64,000 nucleotides of DNA from contig CAYOHP010000017.1 in assembly GCA_964403795.1 (NCBI GenBank), forward strand, positions 1-64,000, written 5' to 3'. The DNA comes from CAYOHP01 sp964403795 [NCBI: uncultured bacterium]. Lineage in GTDB: Bacteria; Muiribacteriota; UBA6191; CAZXTJ01. The notes beneath the pieces are model-generated. The model was not told the DNA's origin. It did no database searches and saw only the letters and a list, made by a program, of their open reading frames with translations. Each line of letters starts with the position of its first letter. The first letter of the stretch is position 1. Position numbers and translations under genes: made by a program. Positions 17,819-27,791 of the stretch are shown piece after piece.

Positions 17819-19294
17819 ATGAAGACCAAGCAGAAGAGCAGGACCAAGGCGAAGGCGACGCCCAAGGCGAAGCCACCGGCGAGGAAGGCTGCCAAGGCCA
17901 AGGCGCAGGCGAGGAAGGCGAAGCCCGCCCCCAAGGCCAGGAAGCCTGCCCCCGCCCCCAAGGCCAAGGCGGTCCCGGCGAAGCCGGCACCCAGGTCAGC
18001 GCCCGCGGCGCGATCCCCGGTCGCCGAGACGATCGTGATCCTCGAGGGGGCGAAGCGCACTCCCCGCGCCGACATCCTGGTGAACAACCGCGATCCGGGG
18101 CTGTTCTCCGGGTTCTCGGCCACCCGGCTCGGCGGGATGGCGATCGCCGGCACCCTGGCCGGGACCCGGCTCGATCCGGGGCGCATCGGGCACGTGATCA
18201 TGGGCATGGCGTCCCATAGCCATCGCGATTCGATCTACGGGGCCCAGGGCATGCGCTGGCGGGGCGGGTTGGGGGAGGACGTGCCGGCCCTGACCGTGGC
18301 CCGGATCTGCGGCTCCGGTGCCGAGGCGGTGGCGGTCGGGTCCGAGATGATCCTGGCCGGCCTGCGTCATGACCGATCCCGTCCCTACATGGTGGTGGGC
18401 GGCGCCGAGAGCATGCAGTACCCGTTCGTGGTCTACGGGCTCCGGGGCAAGAAGGTGGGCGGAACCACCCAGAAGTACGGGCCGGTCGACCCCAAGGGCC
18501 TCGAAGCCGGGACCCACCTCCAGGATTCGCTGCTCATGGGCCTCTACGATCCTTCCTCGGGGATGGCCATGGCCAACACCGCGGAGGAACTGGGGCGGCG
18601 GTACCGCATCACCCGGGAAGAGGCCGACGCCTTCGGCTACCGCTCCCAGGTGCGCGCCAAGCAGGCGCGCGACTCGGGCGCCTTCCTGGAGGAGACGGTC
18701 CCGGTCGAGGTGCGTCCCGACGGCTCCTCCGAGCCGTTCACGGTGGTGCACGACACCCACATCCTCGAGGACGTGAGCCTGGCGAAGATGGGGCGGCTCC
18801 CGGCCGCCTTCGAGCCGGGCGGGATCGTGACCGCCGGCAACGCCAGCGCAGTGGTCGACGGCGCCGCCGCCATGGTGATCGGACGGCTGTCGGATGCGAC
18901 CCGCGACGGGGCCAAGCCCCTGGCGAGGATCGCCGGGATCGGGGTCGCCGCCTGCGAGGCGAAGATCATGGGCTGGGGACCGGTGCCGGCCACCCGGATC
19001 GCGCTGGCCTCGGCGGGGATCTCGGGTGGGGACATCGACCGGGTCGAACTGAACGAGGCTTTCGCCCCCCAGGCGCTGGCCTGCATCCGCGATTTCGAGA
19101 CCATGGGGATCGATCCCGAGAAGGTGAACCCGGAAGGTGGGGCCATCGCCCTGGGACACCCGCTCGGCGCCACCGGTGCGATCCTGACGCTGACCTGCGC
19201 CTACGGGCTGCGCCGCCGGCGCCAGCGCTACGGCCTGGTCACCATGTGCATCGGCGGAGGCCAGGGCATCTCGCTGGTGCTGGAGGCGATGTAG
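17819..19294 (+). CDS. Acetyl-CoA C-acyltransferase (thiolase) with lysine-rich histone-H1-like N-terminal tail
   Basis: 491 residues. Residues 1-68 are almost only Lys, Ala, Pro and Arg in KAKP/PAPK-type repeats, like histone H1 tails or bacterial AlgP. The thiolase proper starts at ~69 and has all key residues: nucleophile Cys164 in ARICGSGAEA, NEAFAPQAL, GGAIALGHPLGATGA with His447, and CIGGGQG with Cys477. It should cleave 3-ketoacyl-CoA with the upstream fusion enzyme. The tail begins at the only good in-frame ATG after the upstream stop (AGGAG 12 bases away, rather long spacing). A thiolase start without the tail would need an internal codon near VAETIVILEG; none with a ribosome site was seen. 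Confidence 0.9.
   Translation: MKTKQKSRTKAKATPKAKPPARKAAKAKAQARKAKPAPKARKPAPAPKAKAVPAKPAPRSAPAARSPVAETIVILEGAKRTPRADILVNNRDPGLFSGFSATRLGGMAIAGTLAGTRLDPGRIGHVIMGMASHSHRDSIYGAQGMRWRGGLGEDVPALTVARICGSGAEAVAVGSEMILAGLRHDRSRPYMVVGGAESMQYPFVVYGLRGKKVGGTTQKYGPVDPKGLEAGTHLQDSLLMGLYDPSSGMAMANTAEELGRRYRITREEADAFGYRSQVRAKQARDSGAFLEETVPVEVRPDGSSEPFTVVHDTHILEDVSLAKMGRLPAAFEPGGIVTAGNASAVVDGAAAMVIGRLSDATRDGAKPLARIAGIGVAACEAKIMGWGPVPATRIALASAGISGGDIDRVELNEAFAPQALACIRDFETMGIDPEKVNPEGGAIALGHPLGATGAILTLTCAYGLRRRRQRYGLVTMCIGGGQGISLVLEAM
17835..17995. repeat. Degenerate AAGGC(G/C)-rich repeat coding for the KAKP tail
   Basis: Many imperfect direct copies of units such as AAGGCGAAG and GCCCCCAAGGCC, all in frame, encode the Lys/Ala/Pro tail of the thiolase. 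Such repeats can change length by slippage without frameshift. Confidence 0.65.
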
Positions 19295-19303
19295 GGGTCG
19301 AGC

Positions 19304-20878
19304 TCAGCGCGAGTGCAGGGACTCGAAGGTCTCCTGGGCGGGATGGGGGATGACCCCGAGGTCCTCGCTCCGGCACAGGGTCTCGCAGGCCGGCGGGTCG
19401 AGCGACAGGTCGCGACGGTAGAGGTTGCGGTGGTAGATGCCCCGGATCACGTCGAGCAGGAACTGCTGGTCGGCGCCCGGCACGCTCTTCAGGCGCAGCG
19501 GGTCGATGGGTGCGCCCACGAACACGTCGACCGCCATGGGCCGGTCCTTGGAGGGCTCGTCCTCGGTGGCCTCCCACCCGATGGCGGTGTCCACGATGGT
19601 GATCGGGACGATGTAGACCGGCTCCTCCGAGACCTCGGCGGTGATCACGTCGATCCCGACCCTGAGCGGCCGGGTCTCGCCCTGGGGGGTGGGGACGTTG
19701 CCCTCGGGGAAGAGCGCCAGGTTGCGACCCTGACGGATCGCCTCGATGGCCTCCGCCACCGCGTCGACCTTGGTGCCGTCGGGATGCTTGCCGCCCACCG
19801 CGATCACCGTGGGATCGGCGACCAGCTTCTTCTGGAGCCACTTCGGCATGGCCCGCACCGCCCACATGAACGAATAGGTGCCGGGGACCACCGCGGCCAT
19901 GGTCATGGCGTCCTCGATGGTCGCCCGATGGGAGAGGGCGAAGACGATGGGAGCGTCGGTCGGGATCCCCTCTTGCCCGTGGACCCGGAGCTTCAGCCCC
20001 GCCGCCCAGCGGTAGGACTTCGAGAAGAAACGCACCAGGTCGTTGGTCTGGTCCGGAGCGTGGTCCTTGGCCCAGAACGGGCGCAGGAAGAGGTGCACGA
20101 AGAGGCGCGTCATGGCCGGCAGCGAGAGGGCGTTGATCTTCACCGCCCGGGCCTTGTCCTTGAGGCCCCGGAAGAAGTTCCCCACCCGGTGCCCGAAGGG
20201 CAGCTTGGGGGCGAGCCCGAACTTCCGCTCGTAGCGCAGCAGCAGCTCGTCGAGATCGGCAGCCAGGAACCAGAGTTCCTTGGCCTCCTCGGAGCGGGTG
20301 TGGAAGGGGTCGGCGGGATCGGCCAGCCGCTCCCGGTAGGTCCTCTCCTCGGTCTCGAGGCGGGCGAAGGCCCTGGAGAACTCCTGGCGGTGCTTCTCCT
20401 TGGTGACCAGGGGGAGCAGCGCCTCGCGCCGCTCCAGCGCCCCCAGGATCGCGCCGTAGGTGCGGAGGTGGATCTCGTCCCGCTGGTAGGCGTCGTAGGC
20501 CGCGAAGTACTCGGCGAGCGCCTTCTTCATGCCCGCGAAGTTCGGTGCCGCGGCCTCGAACACCGCCCGCTTGGCTTCGGGCAGGGCGGATGCGCCCCCG
20601 GCGAGCAGCGCTTGGCGCTCGCCGGGGTCCAGGGGCACCCGGTGCAGGTCCTGCATGTGGCGCACGAACTCGGGGAGCCGGGGGATGACCGCCAGGGCCT
20701 TGGGACCGACCTTGGTCTGGAGACCCTTGACCGACTCGGAGAGCCCGGCGAGTTCGGCGCGGCGAGCGGGGAGGTCGACCGGCACCACCTCGGCGGCCCG
20801 GAGGCTCGAGAGGGCGAGGACCAGGGCGAGGGGGAAGGCGGCGAGGCCGCGTGCCGGGACGGGCGGGGCGAGGCGCAA
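19304..20878 (-). CDS. 1-acyl-glycerol-3-phosphate acyltransferase (PlsC)-like protein with long N-terminal region
   Basis: 524 residues from a TTG start at 20878 (CGGAG 6 bases upstream). A hydrophobic N-terminus looks like a signal peptide or anchor; residues ~25-270 are helical and charged with no known domain. The acyltransferase domain begins near ~300: SHRATIEDAM is the H-x4-D block I region, but the acidic residue at the exact H-x4 position is Glu with Asp next to it; block III is FPEGNVPTPQGE. These are consistent with the lysophospholipid acyltransferase superfamily. Probably acylates a lysophospholipid or another alcohol at the membrane. It ends 9 bases from the thiolase gene, tail to tail. 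Function beyond the family is unknown. Confidence 0.75.
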   Translation of the reverse strand: MRLAPPVPARGLAAFPLALVLALSSLRAAEVVPVDLPARRAELAGLSESVKGLQTKVGPKALAVIPRLPEFVRHMQDLHRVPLDPGERQALLAGGASALPEAKRAVFEAAAPNFAGMKKALAEYFAAYDAYQRDEIHLRTYGAILGALERREALLPLVTKEKHRQEFSRAFARLETEERTYRERLADPADPFHTRSEEAKELWFLAADLDELLLRYERKFGLAPKLPFGHRVGNFFRGLKDKARAVKINALSLPAMTRLFVHLFLRPFWAKDHAPDQTNDLVRFFSKSYRWAAGLKLRVHGQEGIPTDAPIVFALSHRATIEDAMTMAAVVPGTYSFMWAVRAMPKWLQKKLVADPTVIAVGGKHPDGTKVDAVAEAIEAIRQGRNLALFPEGNVPTPQGETRPLRVGIDVITAEVSEEPVYIVPITIVDTAIGWEATEDEPSKDRPMAVDVFVGAPIDPLRLKSVPGADQQFLLDVIRGIYHRNLYRRDLSLDPPACETLCRSEDLGVIPHPAQETFESLHSR

Positions 20879-20949
20879 GGCGGGCTCCGTTTCGCTCGGA
20901 CGACGGCCCCACAGTACCAGTCCGGCGTGGTGGCATGGAGGCCTTCCCC

Positions 20950-22185
20950 GTGGACAACCTGACCCACAGCCTGGCCGGGATCGCGCTCGCCGAACTGGCG
21001 TTGCTGGCCCGTCGCGACCCCGAGGCAGCGGGTCGTGATCGCCCCTGGCTCTGGGCAGCCTCGATCCTCGGGAACAACGTCCCGGACCACGACGTGTTCT
21101 GGTCGCACTTCCTGGGCGGGCGGCTCGGCTATCTGCTCCACCATCGCGGGCACACGCATACCGTGGTGGCCGGCCTGCTCCATGGGTTGGTGCTGGTGGC
21201 GGGGCTGGCAGCCTGGGGTCGCCGGCGCGGCGCGGCCGTTCCGATGGCGGCCTTCGGGCTCGCCCTGGTCGGTCCCCAGCTCCACCTCTGGATGGACGGG
21301 TGGAACCTCTACGGGGTCCACCCCTGGTGGCCGTGGGATCCTTCGTGGAGGTACGGCGACCGCGTCTTCGTGGTCGAGCCCTGGCTCTGGGTCTTCCTCA
21401 TGCCGGCCGCGGCCGCCACTCCGCCCATGGCGGGATGGGGTCGGAGGCTGCTGCTGGCGGCCTTCGCAGGCGGCGTGGCGGTGGCGCTGGCGACCGGCCT
21501 GGTTCCCCTCCCCCTGCTCCTCGGGCTGGTCGCGGCGCTCTCTGGGTGGTGGCGCTTCCTCCCTGGCCTGGGCCGGGCCGCCATGCCGGTGGCGGTGGCC
21601 GCCTCGCTGGTCCTGGTCCTCGGCCTCGGTGTGGTTTCGGAGCGGGCCAAGGCGAGGGTGCGGGGCGTACTCCCCGATCCGGTCCACGACGTCCTGGTCT
21701 CGCCCGGACCCGCGGATCCGACATGCTGGATGGTCATGGCGGTGGAAGCCGGTCCCGGCACCGATCTGTACCGGGTCCGGCGAGGCCTGTGGTCCTCCCT
21801 CGGTTCCGGCGTCGAGCGCTGCACGGGCCGCCTTCCCACGGCCTCGACCGCGCCGCTCTCGCCGGTGACGCTCCCGGGCGCGCCCGATCTCCTCTGGGAC
21901 CGGGAGTTCACGGGGTCGCGGGCCGCGCTGCGCGAACTGGCCCGGGACGACTGCCGATTCCGGGCCATGCTCGAGTTCGTGCGGATCCCGTACTGGCACA
22001 CCCGGCCCGACGGTTCCCGGGTCTACGGGGATCTGCGCTTCGATCGGGGACCCGAGATCGGCTTCGCGGAGTTCGAGGCCGGACCGAACCCGGGGGACTG
22101 CTCCGACCTGGTGGTCCCGGGGTGGCCTCCCCCGGTAGGCCCGCTCCTGGTGGAGCCGGGGGAATCGCCGGGGTCCGGCGGGTAG
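20950..22185 (+). CDS. DUF457 (YdjM-like) membrane-bound metal-dependent hydrolase homologue
   Basis: 411 residues from GTG 20950: the sequence VDNLTHSLAG is the usual family start and GGAGG lies 8 bases before it; an ATG 15 bases upstream is less likely. Conserved His/Asp positions typical of the family are seen in NLTHS, NNVPDHD, HHRGHTHT and HLWMDGWN. About six membrane segments cover the first ~250 residues. The C-terminal ~170 residues form a soluble part with a WHTRPDGSRVYGDLRFDRG segment. The family includes LexA-regulated and phospholipid-related inner-membrane proteins of unclear activity, so no reaction is assigned. Confidence 0.78.
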   Translation: MDNLTHSLAGIALAELALLARRDPEAAGRDRPWLWAASILGNNVPDHDVFWSHFLGGRLGYLLHHRGHTHTVVAGLLHGLVLVAGLAAWGRRRGAAVPMAAFGLALVGPQLHLWMDGWNLYGVHPWWPWDPSWRYGDRVFVVEPWLWVFLMPAAAATPPMAGWGRRLLLAAFAGGVAVALATGLVPLPLLLGLVAALSGWWRFLPGLGRAAMPVAVAASLVLVLGLGVVSERAKARVRGVLPDPVHDVLVSPGPADPTCWMVMAVEAGPGTDLYRVRRGLWSSLGSGVERCTGRLPTASTAPLSPVTLPGAPDLLWDREFTGSRAALRELARDDCRFRAMLEFVRIPYWHTRPDGSRVYGDLRFDRGPEIGFAEFEAGPNPGDCSDLVVPGWPPPVGPLLVEPGESPGSGG

Positions 22186-22216
22186 GCGCCGAAGCGGGCA
22201 CGCGCCGAATCAGTTC

Positions 22217-22238
22217 GGACTCAAGATTGATTCGGGAG
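22217..22238 (+). promoter_or_regulatory. Candidate upstream box GGACTC-N4-TTGATTC-N2-GAG
   Basis: Gapped motif 128 bases before the start at 22345 and 59 bases before its sigma-54 promoter. The same fixed bases with the same spacing occur at 37349-37370, 127 bases before the start of another secreted protein. Possible activator site; function inferred only. Confidence 0.35.
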
Positions 22239-22275
22239 ACCCTTCGGTCGCAGCGTCCGGGGCCCCGATGCGTGG

Positions 22276-22290
22276 TGGCACGCGCCTTGC
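22276..22290 (+). promoter_or_regulatory. Sigma-54 promoter (-24/-12)
   Basis: TGGCACGCGCCTTGC matches the sigma-54 consensus TGGCACG-N4-TTGC with correct spacing. The -12 end is 55 bases before the ATG at 22345, close to the 55 and 49 bases seen for the two promoters upstream of the LysM paralogues. Confidence 0.75.
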
Positions 22291-22344
22291 CAGGTACGGC
22301 CTCGCTCCCTGCCCGACCGGCGGGAACGTACTCCTGGAGGCTCC

Positions 22345-23349
22345 ATGCGCATGTCCACCGCCGTCGGCGCCGGCGCCGTGATCCTGTCCCTCGCCCTGGT
22401 TCCCCTCGCGATCCAGCGGATCGCCACCTTCCCGGCCGTGGTCGCCCACGTGGAGGCCGAGTGCCTGCCGGTCCCGGAGCCGAACTGGGACGGAGAGCAG
22501 GAGTTCCTGGCCTTCTGGAAGGCGCTGCCCGAGGACGGGTCCACGATGCCGGGTTTCCACGCCGCCCTGCTCGAGGGCGAGGCCGGTCCGGTCCGGGTCG
22601 CGGAGGCCCGGTCCTACCTGGAACTGCGGGAGCGGGAGGGGCTCTGGTACAGGTCAGGACCGAGCGACGACCCGCCGGGCAGGGACCCGGTGCTGGCGCG
22701 CCCGATCCCGGCGGGGATCCTCTGGACCTGGCCGAGCCCGACCCGGCGCAGCCCGGTCGGTGTCGCCTGGCAACTGGGTGCGGAGGCCGCCGCCTTGTTC
22801 CTGGCCGGGCGCGGCCGGGAGGGACTCGACGCCCTCGAAGTGGCCTATCGCTTCACCCGGATCGTGGGTCGCGGCCAGCATTCCACCCGCGACATGCTGC
22901 TGGTCCTGGGCGGGATCGACGCCGCCCACCACCTCGATCGCCTGGTGCAAGTGCTGCTGCGCACCGACCTGGTGGCGGAGGACGAGCTGGGGCGCCTCCA
23001 CTCGATCCTGGAGGACGACGCCACCCTCCGGGTCCGGCCCCATCACTGGCTGGATCGTGACCTCGAGTTCCGGCGCCGCGCCATCCGGCTGGTGGGGAGC
23101 TGGCTCGGACCCTTCGCCCCGATCGGGGACTGGTACTGGGGCGACTCGAACAGGCGGATCGCCACCATCCGGTACCGGTTCGCACAAGGGAACCCCATGG
23201 AGCGGAGCGAGCTCGCCGGCGCCCATCCGGTCTTCGCCTTCTTCCTCCCGAACCATGGCATGGCGCTGCGCTCCGAGGCGAGCGCGACCCGGATGCGGGA
23301 CCGGATGCTCGCCACCCTGGTCCACCGCCGGCTGGCGCCGGGTAGGTGA
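22345..23349 (+). CDS. Exported or membrane-anchored protein of unknown function behind a sigma-54 promoter
   Basis: 334 residues, ATG with GGAGG 4 bases upstream. The N-terminus has one hydrophobic segment (~8-25) that may anchor the protein or serve as a signal peptide. The rest is helical, rich in Trp, Arg and Glu, with patterns such as NWDGEQEFLAFWKALPEDGS, WTWPSPTRRS and a GRGQHSTRDMLLVLGGIDAAHHLDRLV segment. I do not recognise a family; similar Trp/Arg-rich proteins occur in Planctomycetota (impression only). The consensus sigma-54 promoter is its most informative feature and points to conditional expression under an AAA+ activator. The next gene, an FHA-sigma54 activator, is 68 bases downstream on the same strand. 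Confidence 0.75.
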   Translation: MRMSTAVGAGAVILSLALVPLAIQRIATFPAVVAHVEAECLPVPEPNWDGEQEFLAFWKALPEDGSTMPGFHAALLEGEAGPVRVAEARSYLELREREGLWYRSGPSDDPPGRDPVLARPIPAGILWTWPSPTRRSPVGVAWQLGAEAAALFLAGRGREGLDALEVAYRFTRIVGRGQHSTRDMLLVLGGIDAAHHLDRLVQVLLRTDLVAEDELGRLHSILEDDATLRVRPHHWLDRDLEFRRRAIRLVGSWLGPFAPIGDWYWGDSNRRIATIRYRFAQGNPMERSELAGAHPVFAFFLPNHGMALRSEASATRMRDRMLATLVHRRLAPGR

Positions 23350-23400
23350 CCTCGTGACCCCACCCCCTGGGCCGGCTCCGGCAGGCCCGGGGGCCTCTGC

Positions 23401-23406
23401 TACCTT
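23401..23406 (+). promoter_or_regulatory. Putative -10 element (TACCTT)
   Basis: TACCTT 12 bases before the activator ATG, following the TACN(C/T)T pattern. No ribosome site precedes the ATG, so a near-leaderless transcript is possible. Confidence 0.3.
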
Positions 23407-23417
23407 GGGTCCCGACC

Positions 23418-24741
<1,324 letters not shown>

Positions 24742-24767
<26 letters not shown>

Positions 24768-26766
24768 GGTCGCGGCGCGCCGGGCGCGACTTCCCCTGGC
24801 CGCTCTGGACCGCCAGGAAGTGCGCGGTCCGGGCCTCGAGATCGGCCGACGAGGCTCCGCTCCTGAGTCGCGAGCCCCGGGAGGCGCGGAGCAGGGCCAC
24901 GGCCAGCCCGGCCTGCTCGGCCCGCACCGGGGGAGCGCCCAGGATCCGGACGGGATCGAGGTAGGCGAGCTCCCCCAGCACCAGCTCGGGCCGACGATCG
25001 AGCTCGGAGGCGACCAGGGTCGCCACCCGGGATGCGTCGGTCTCGCCCGCCTCGACCGCCCGCGCCGCCCGGTAACAGGCCGACGCCAGGAAGCGACTCA
25101 CCGGCTCCAGGGCTCGCGCCAGTTCGATCCGTCCCTGGCGGGTGGCCGCCAGGGTCCTGTGCTCCCTCAAGCCCAAGGTCAAGGGATTGCCGATCCCGCT
25201 CCCGACCGAGGAGGGACCCGGCCACCGGTCGGCGTCGAGTCCGTAGCCCTCGGCGAGCCGTCGCTCCACCGCCGCCAGCTCCTCCCGGGATCTCTGCAGG
25301 GCGTCGAGGGCACCCCCGGACCAACCCCTGAGGAGGGTTCCCGCCACCAGTCCGGGATGGCCGGCCTGGTCGTCGGTGGTGGCCAGGGTGGCCCCGGTCG
25401 GCAGCGGCTCGACGAAGGCGAGCAGGGGATGTCCGAGGCCCGCCCAGGCCAACTCCTGGTCCACCTCCCGGAGGAGTTCGCGGGTCTCCCTGGCCAGCCG
25501 TTCCGGGCGTCCCCCCTCGCCGAGCCAGACATGGAATGCGACGATCGGGGGGGAACCGGCCAGGATGGATTCCCGCTCGGCGGGATCGAGTTCCGGGGGC
25601 CCGGGCGTAGCCGAGAGCCAATCCCGGATCCCGCTCGCCAGTTCGAGGATCCTCTTGTCCTCGCCTTCATGCCGGGCGTCGATCGGGGCCTTGGGATCAG
25701 GGGCCGCCGCGGCCGTACCCGGAGCGCCAGGGTCCACCCACGACCAGGCCACCAGGCCGGCGAGCGCGAGGACCGCCAGCAGCGAGGAGACCTCGAGGGC
25801 ACGCCATGGGGCGCGGCGCGTGGTGCGGAGCCCGGCCGAGCGCATGGGGACGCTGCGGGCCGATCGAAGGTCGCCTGGATCCCGAGTCCCGTGGTCGGAT
25901 GCCCGGTCGCCACGACAGGCTTTCTCCAACAGCTCCCGGGCGATCCCGGCGTCCCGGGGCCGGTCCTCCCTCTCCTTCTCCAGGAGCGTCGCCACCCATG
26001 AGGCCAGACCGGGAGGGATTCGGGGGTCGACCCGATCGAGACGCGGCGGGACCAGGACGGCGTGGTTCTCGAACACCCGGTCGATGCGATCGCTGCGGAA
26101 GGGATTGGCGCCGGTCAGGAGCTCGTAGACGATCACTCCCAGCGCATAGAGATCGTCGCGGGGATCGGGTTCGGCTCCGGTGGCCTGCTCCGGGGAGGCG
26201 TAGGCCGGGGTCCCGAGGAAGCAGCCGCTGGCCGTGAGTCCGGTCTCGTCGGAGACATGGGAGAGCCCGAAGTCGATCAGCTGGACCGACCCGTCGGGGA
26301 GCACCAGGACATTGGCCGGCTTCAGGTCGCGGTGGACCACTCCTTCGCGGTGGGCAGCCCGGAGGCCGGACAGCAGCTCCTCGGCCAGACGTCGGACCGC
26401 CTCGATCTCCCAGGGTCCGTTCCCGAGGAGGGTATCGAGCGATCGTCCTCCCGAATCCGGGTAGGCCAGGAAGAGGACCGCTCCTTCCGCCCCGTAGTCG
26501 AGGATGCTCACGATGTTGGGGTGCTGGAGACGGGCGAGCACCCTGGCCTCGCGCAGGAACCGGGCGGCGAGCCGGGTCTCGCGGTCCTCGGAGACCTTCA
26601 CGACCTTCAGGATCACGGACCGGTCGAGGTTCGCCTGGCGGGCCCGATAGACCCGGGATGCCGCCCCCGTCCCCACCGGTACCAGGTCGAGGTACCTTCC
26701 CCGGATCCCGGTCGGCAACCCGCTCTGCTGCGCCTCGGCCAGGGCGTACCCGGATTCCCCGGTCAT
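24742..26766 (-). CDS. Transmembrane Ser/Thr protein kinase paired with an FHA activator
   Basis: 674 residues from ATG 26766, which overlaps the epimerase stop (ATGA). Kinase domain ~24-285: PVGTGAASRVY loop (a degenerate Gly loop), Lys54 in ILKVV, HRDLKPAN with Asp147, DFGLS with Asp165, GTPAYASPE. A membrane segment lies at ~324-343, followed by ~330 residues outside with no recognised domain; the extreme C-terminus is Arg/Ser-rich. The last 26 bases overlap the end of the FHA-sigma54 activator gene on the other strand. The operon order is radical SAM enzyme, epimerase, kinase. Pairing with the FHA activator is inferred from position only. Confidence 0.88.
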
Positions 26767-27764
26767 GGCGGGATCCCCTGCCGGGAGGCCGGTGCCTCCC
26801 GCGGCACCGGTCCGGGGAGCCGGCCCGACCAGGCCAGGAAGCGCCGGACCCCCTCCTCGAACCCGACCCTCGGCCGGTACCCGTAGCGCGCCTCGGCCCG
26901 GTCGAGCGAGGCCCAGGTGATCCCGGGCTCGAACGGACGTCCCGGCGAGGCCGTCACCGTCGCCTTGCGTCCGAGCAGCTCCTCGAGCACGGCCACCACG
27001 CGGGCCAGGGCGATGGGCCGACCCGCACCGAGGTTCACGATCTCGAACCCTCCGGAGCCGTCCAGGATCCGCAACAGTCCGTCGACCGCGTCGTCCACAT
27101 AGGTGTAGTCCCGCGCCGATCCGGGATCGAAGAGCTCGATCGCCTGGCCCCGGACGATGGCCTCGGTGAAGCGGGCGATCGCCATGTCGGGACGCTGGCG
27201 GGGTCCGTAGACCGTGAACAGGCGGGCGCAGCAGAGGGAGAGCCCGCTCGGCGACGAGACCTCGCGGGCGACCCGCTCGGCGTCCCGCTTGGAAACGGCG
27301 TACGGCGAGAGCGGCCGATCGACCGGGAGCTCCTCCTCGAGCCGAGCACCTCCGGCGTCGCCGTAGACACTCGAGGACGAGGCATGGACCAGGCGCTCCA
27401 CCCCGACCTCGACCGCCGCCTCGAACACGTTGCGGGCGCCCTCCAGGTTGACCGCCGCGCAGCCAGCGGGATCGAGGAAGCTGGCCGCCACCCCGGGTCG
27501 CGCCGCCAGGTGGACCACCCGCTCGGGCCGCCAGCGACGGAACCACTCGAAGAGCGGCTCCCGGTCACGGATGTCGAGTCGGACGAGTTCGAATCGGGGA
27601 TGGGTCTGGAGGTCCGCGAGGTTGGACTCGAGGCGCGGCCTCTCCCCGGGAGGATCGAAGGCGTCCAGGCAGGCGACCCGATCGCCGCCGGACAGCAGGC
27701 GCAGGCAGAGGTGGCTCCCCACGAAGCCCGCCCCGCCGGTCACCAGGATCCTCCGGCATCGCAT
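26763..27764 (-). CDS. NAD-dependent epimerase/dehydratase (sugar nucleotide)
   Basis: 333 residues, extended SDR. Rossmann motif TGGAGFVG at 9-16, HLAARPGV, SSSSVYG for the catalytic Ser/Thr, YAVSK for the catalytic Tyr-x3-Lys, and RLFTVYGPRQRPDM and RDYTYVDDAVDG as in UDP-glucuronate/UDP-glucose 4-epimerases. It probably epimerises a UDP-hexuronic acid or UDP-hexose for cell-envelope glycans. GGGAG precedes the ATG by 7 bases. It starts 27 bases after the radical SAM gene and overlaps the kinase gene start by 4 bases, so the three are likely one operon. Exact sugar not determinable. Confidence 0.9.
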   Translation of the reverse strand: MRCRRILVTGGAGFVGSHLCLRLLSGGDRVACLDAFDPPGERPRLESNLADLQTHPRFELVRLDIRDREPLFEWFRRWRPERVVHLAARPGVAASFLDPAGCAAVNLEGARNVFEAAVEVGVERLVHASSSSVYGDAGGARLEEELPVDRPLSPYAVSKRDAERVAREVSSPSGLSLCCARLFTVYGPRQRPDMAIARFTEAIVRGQAIELFDPGSARDYTYVDDAVDGLLRILDGSGGFEIVNLGAGRPIALARVVAVLEELLGRKATVTASPGRPFEPGITWASLDRAEARYGYRPRVGFEEGVRRFLAWSGRLPGPVPREAPASRQGIPP

Positions 27765-27791
27765 GGTTAGGCTCCCGATCCGCCGTCCGCC

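Noticed and set aside
17835-17995. Repeat block considered as a CRISPR-like or structural DNA repeat
   Set aside because: Units are degenerate, in frame, without spacers, and encode the Lys/Ala/Pro tail.
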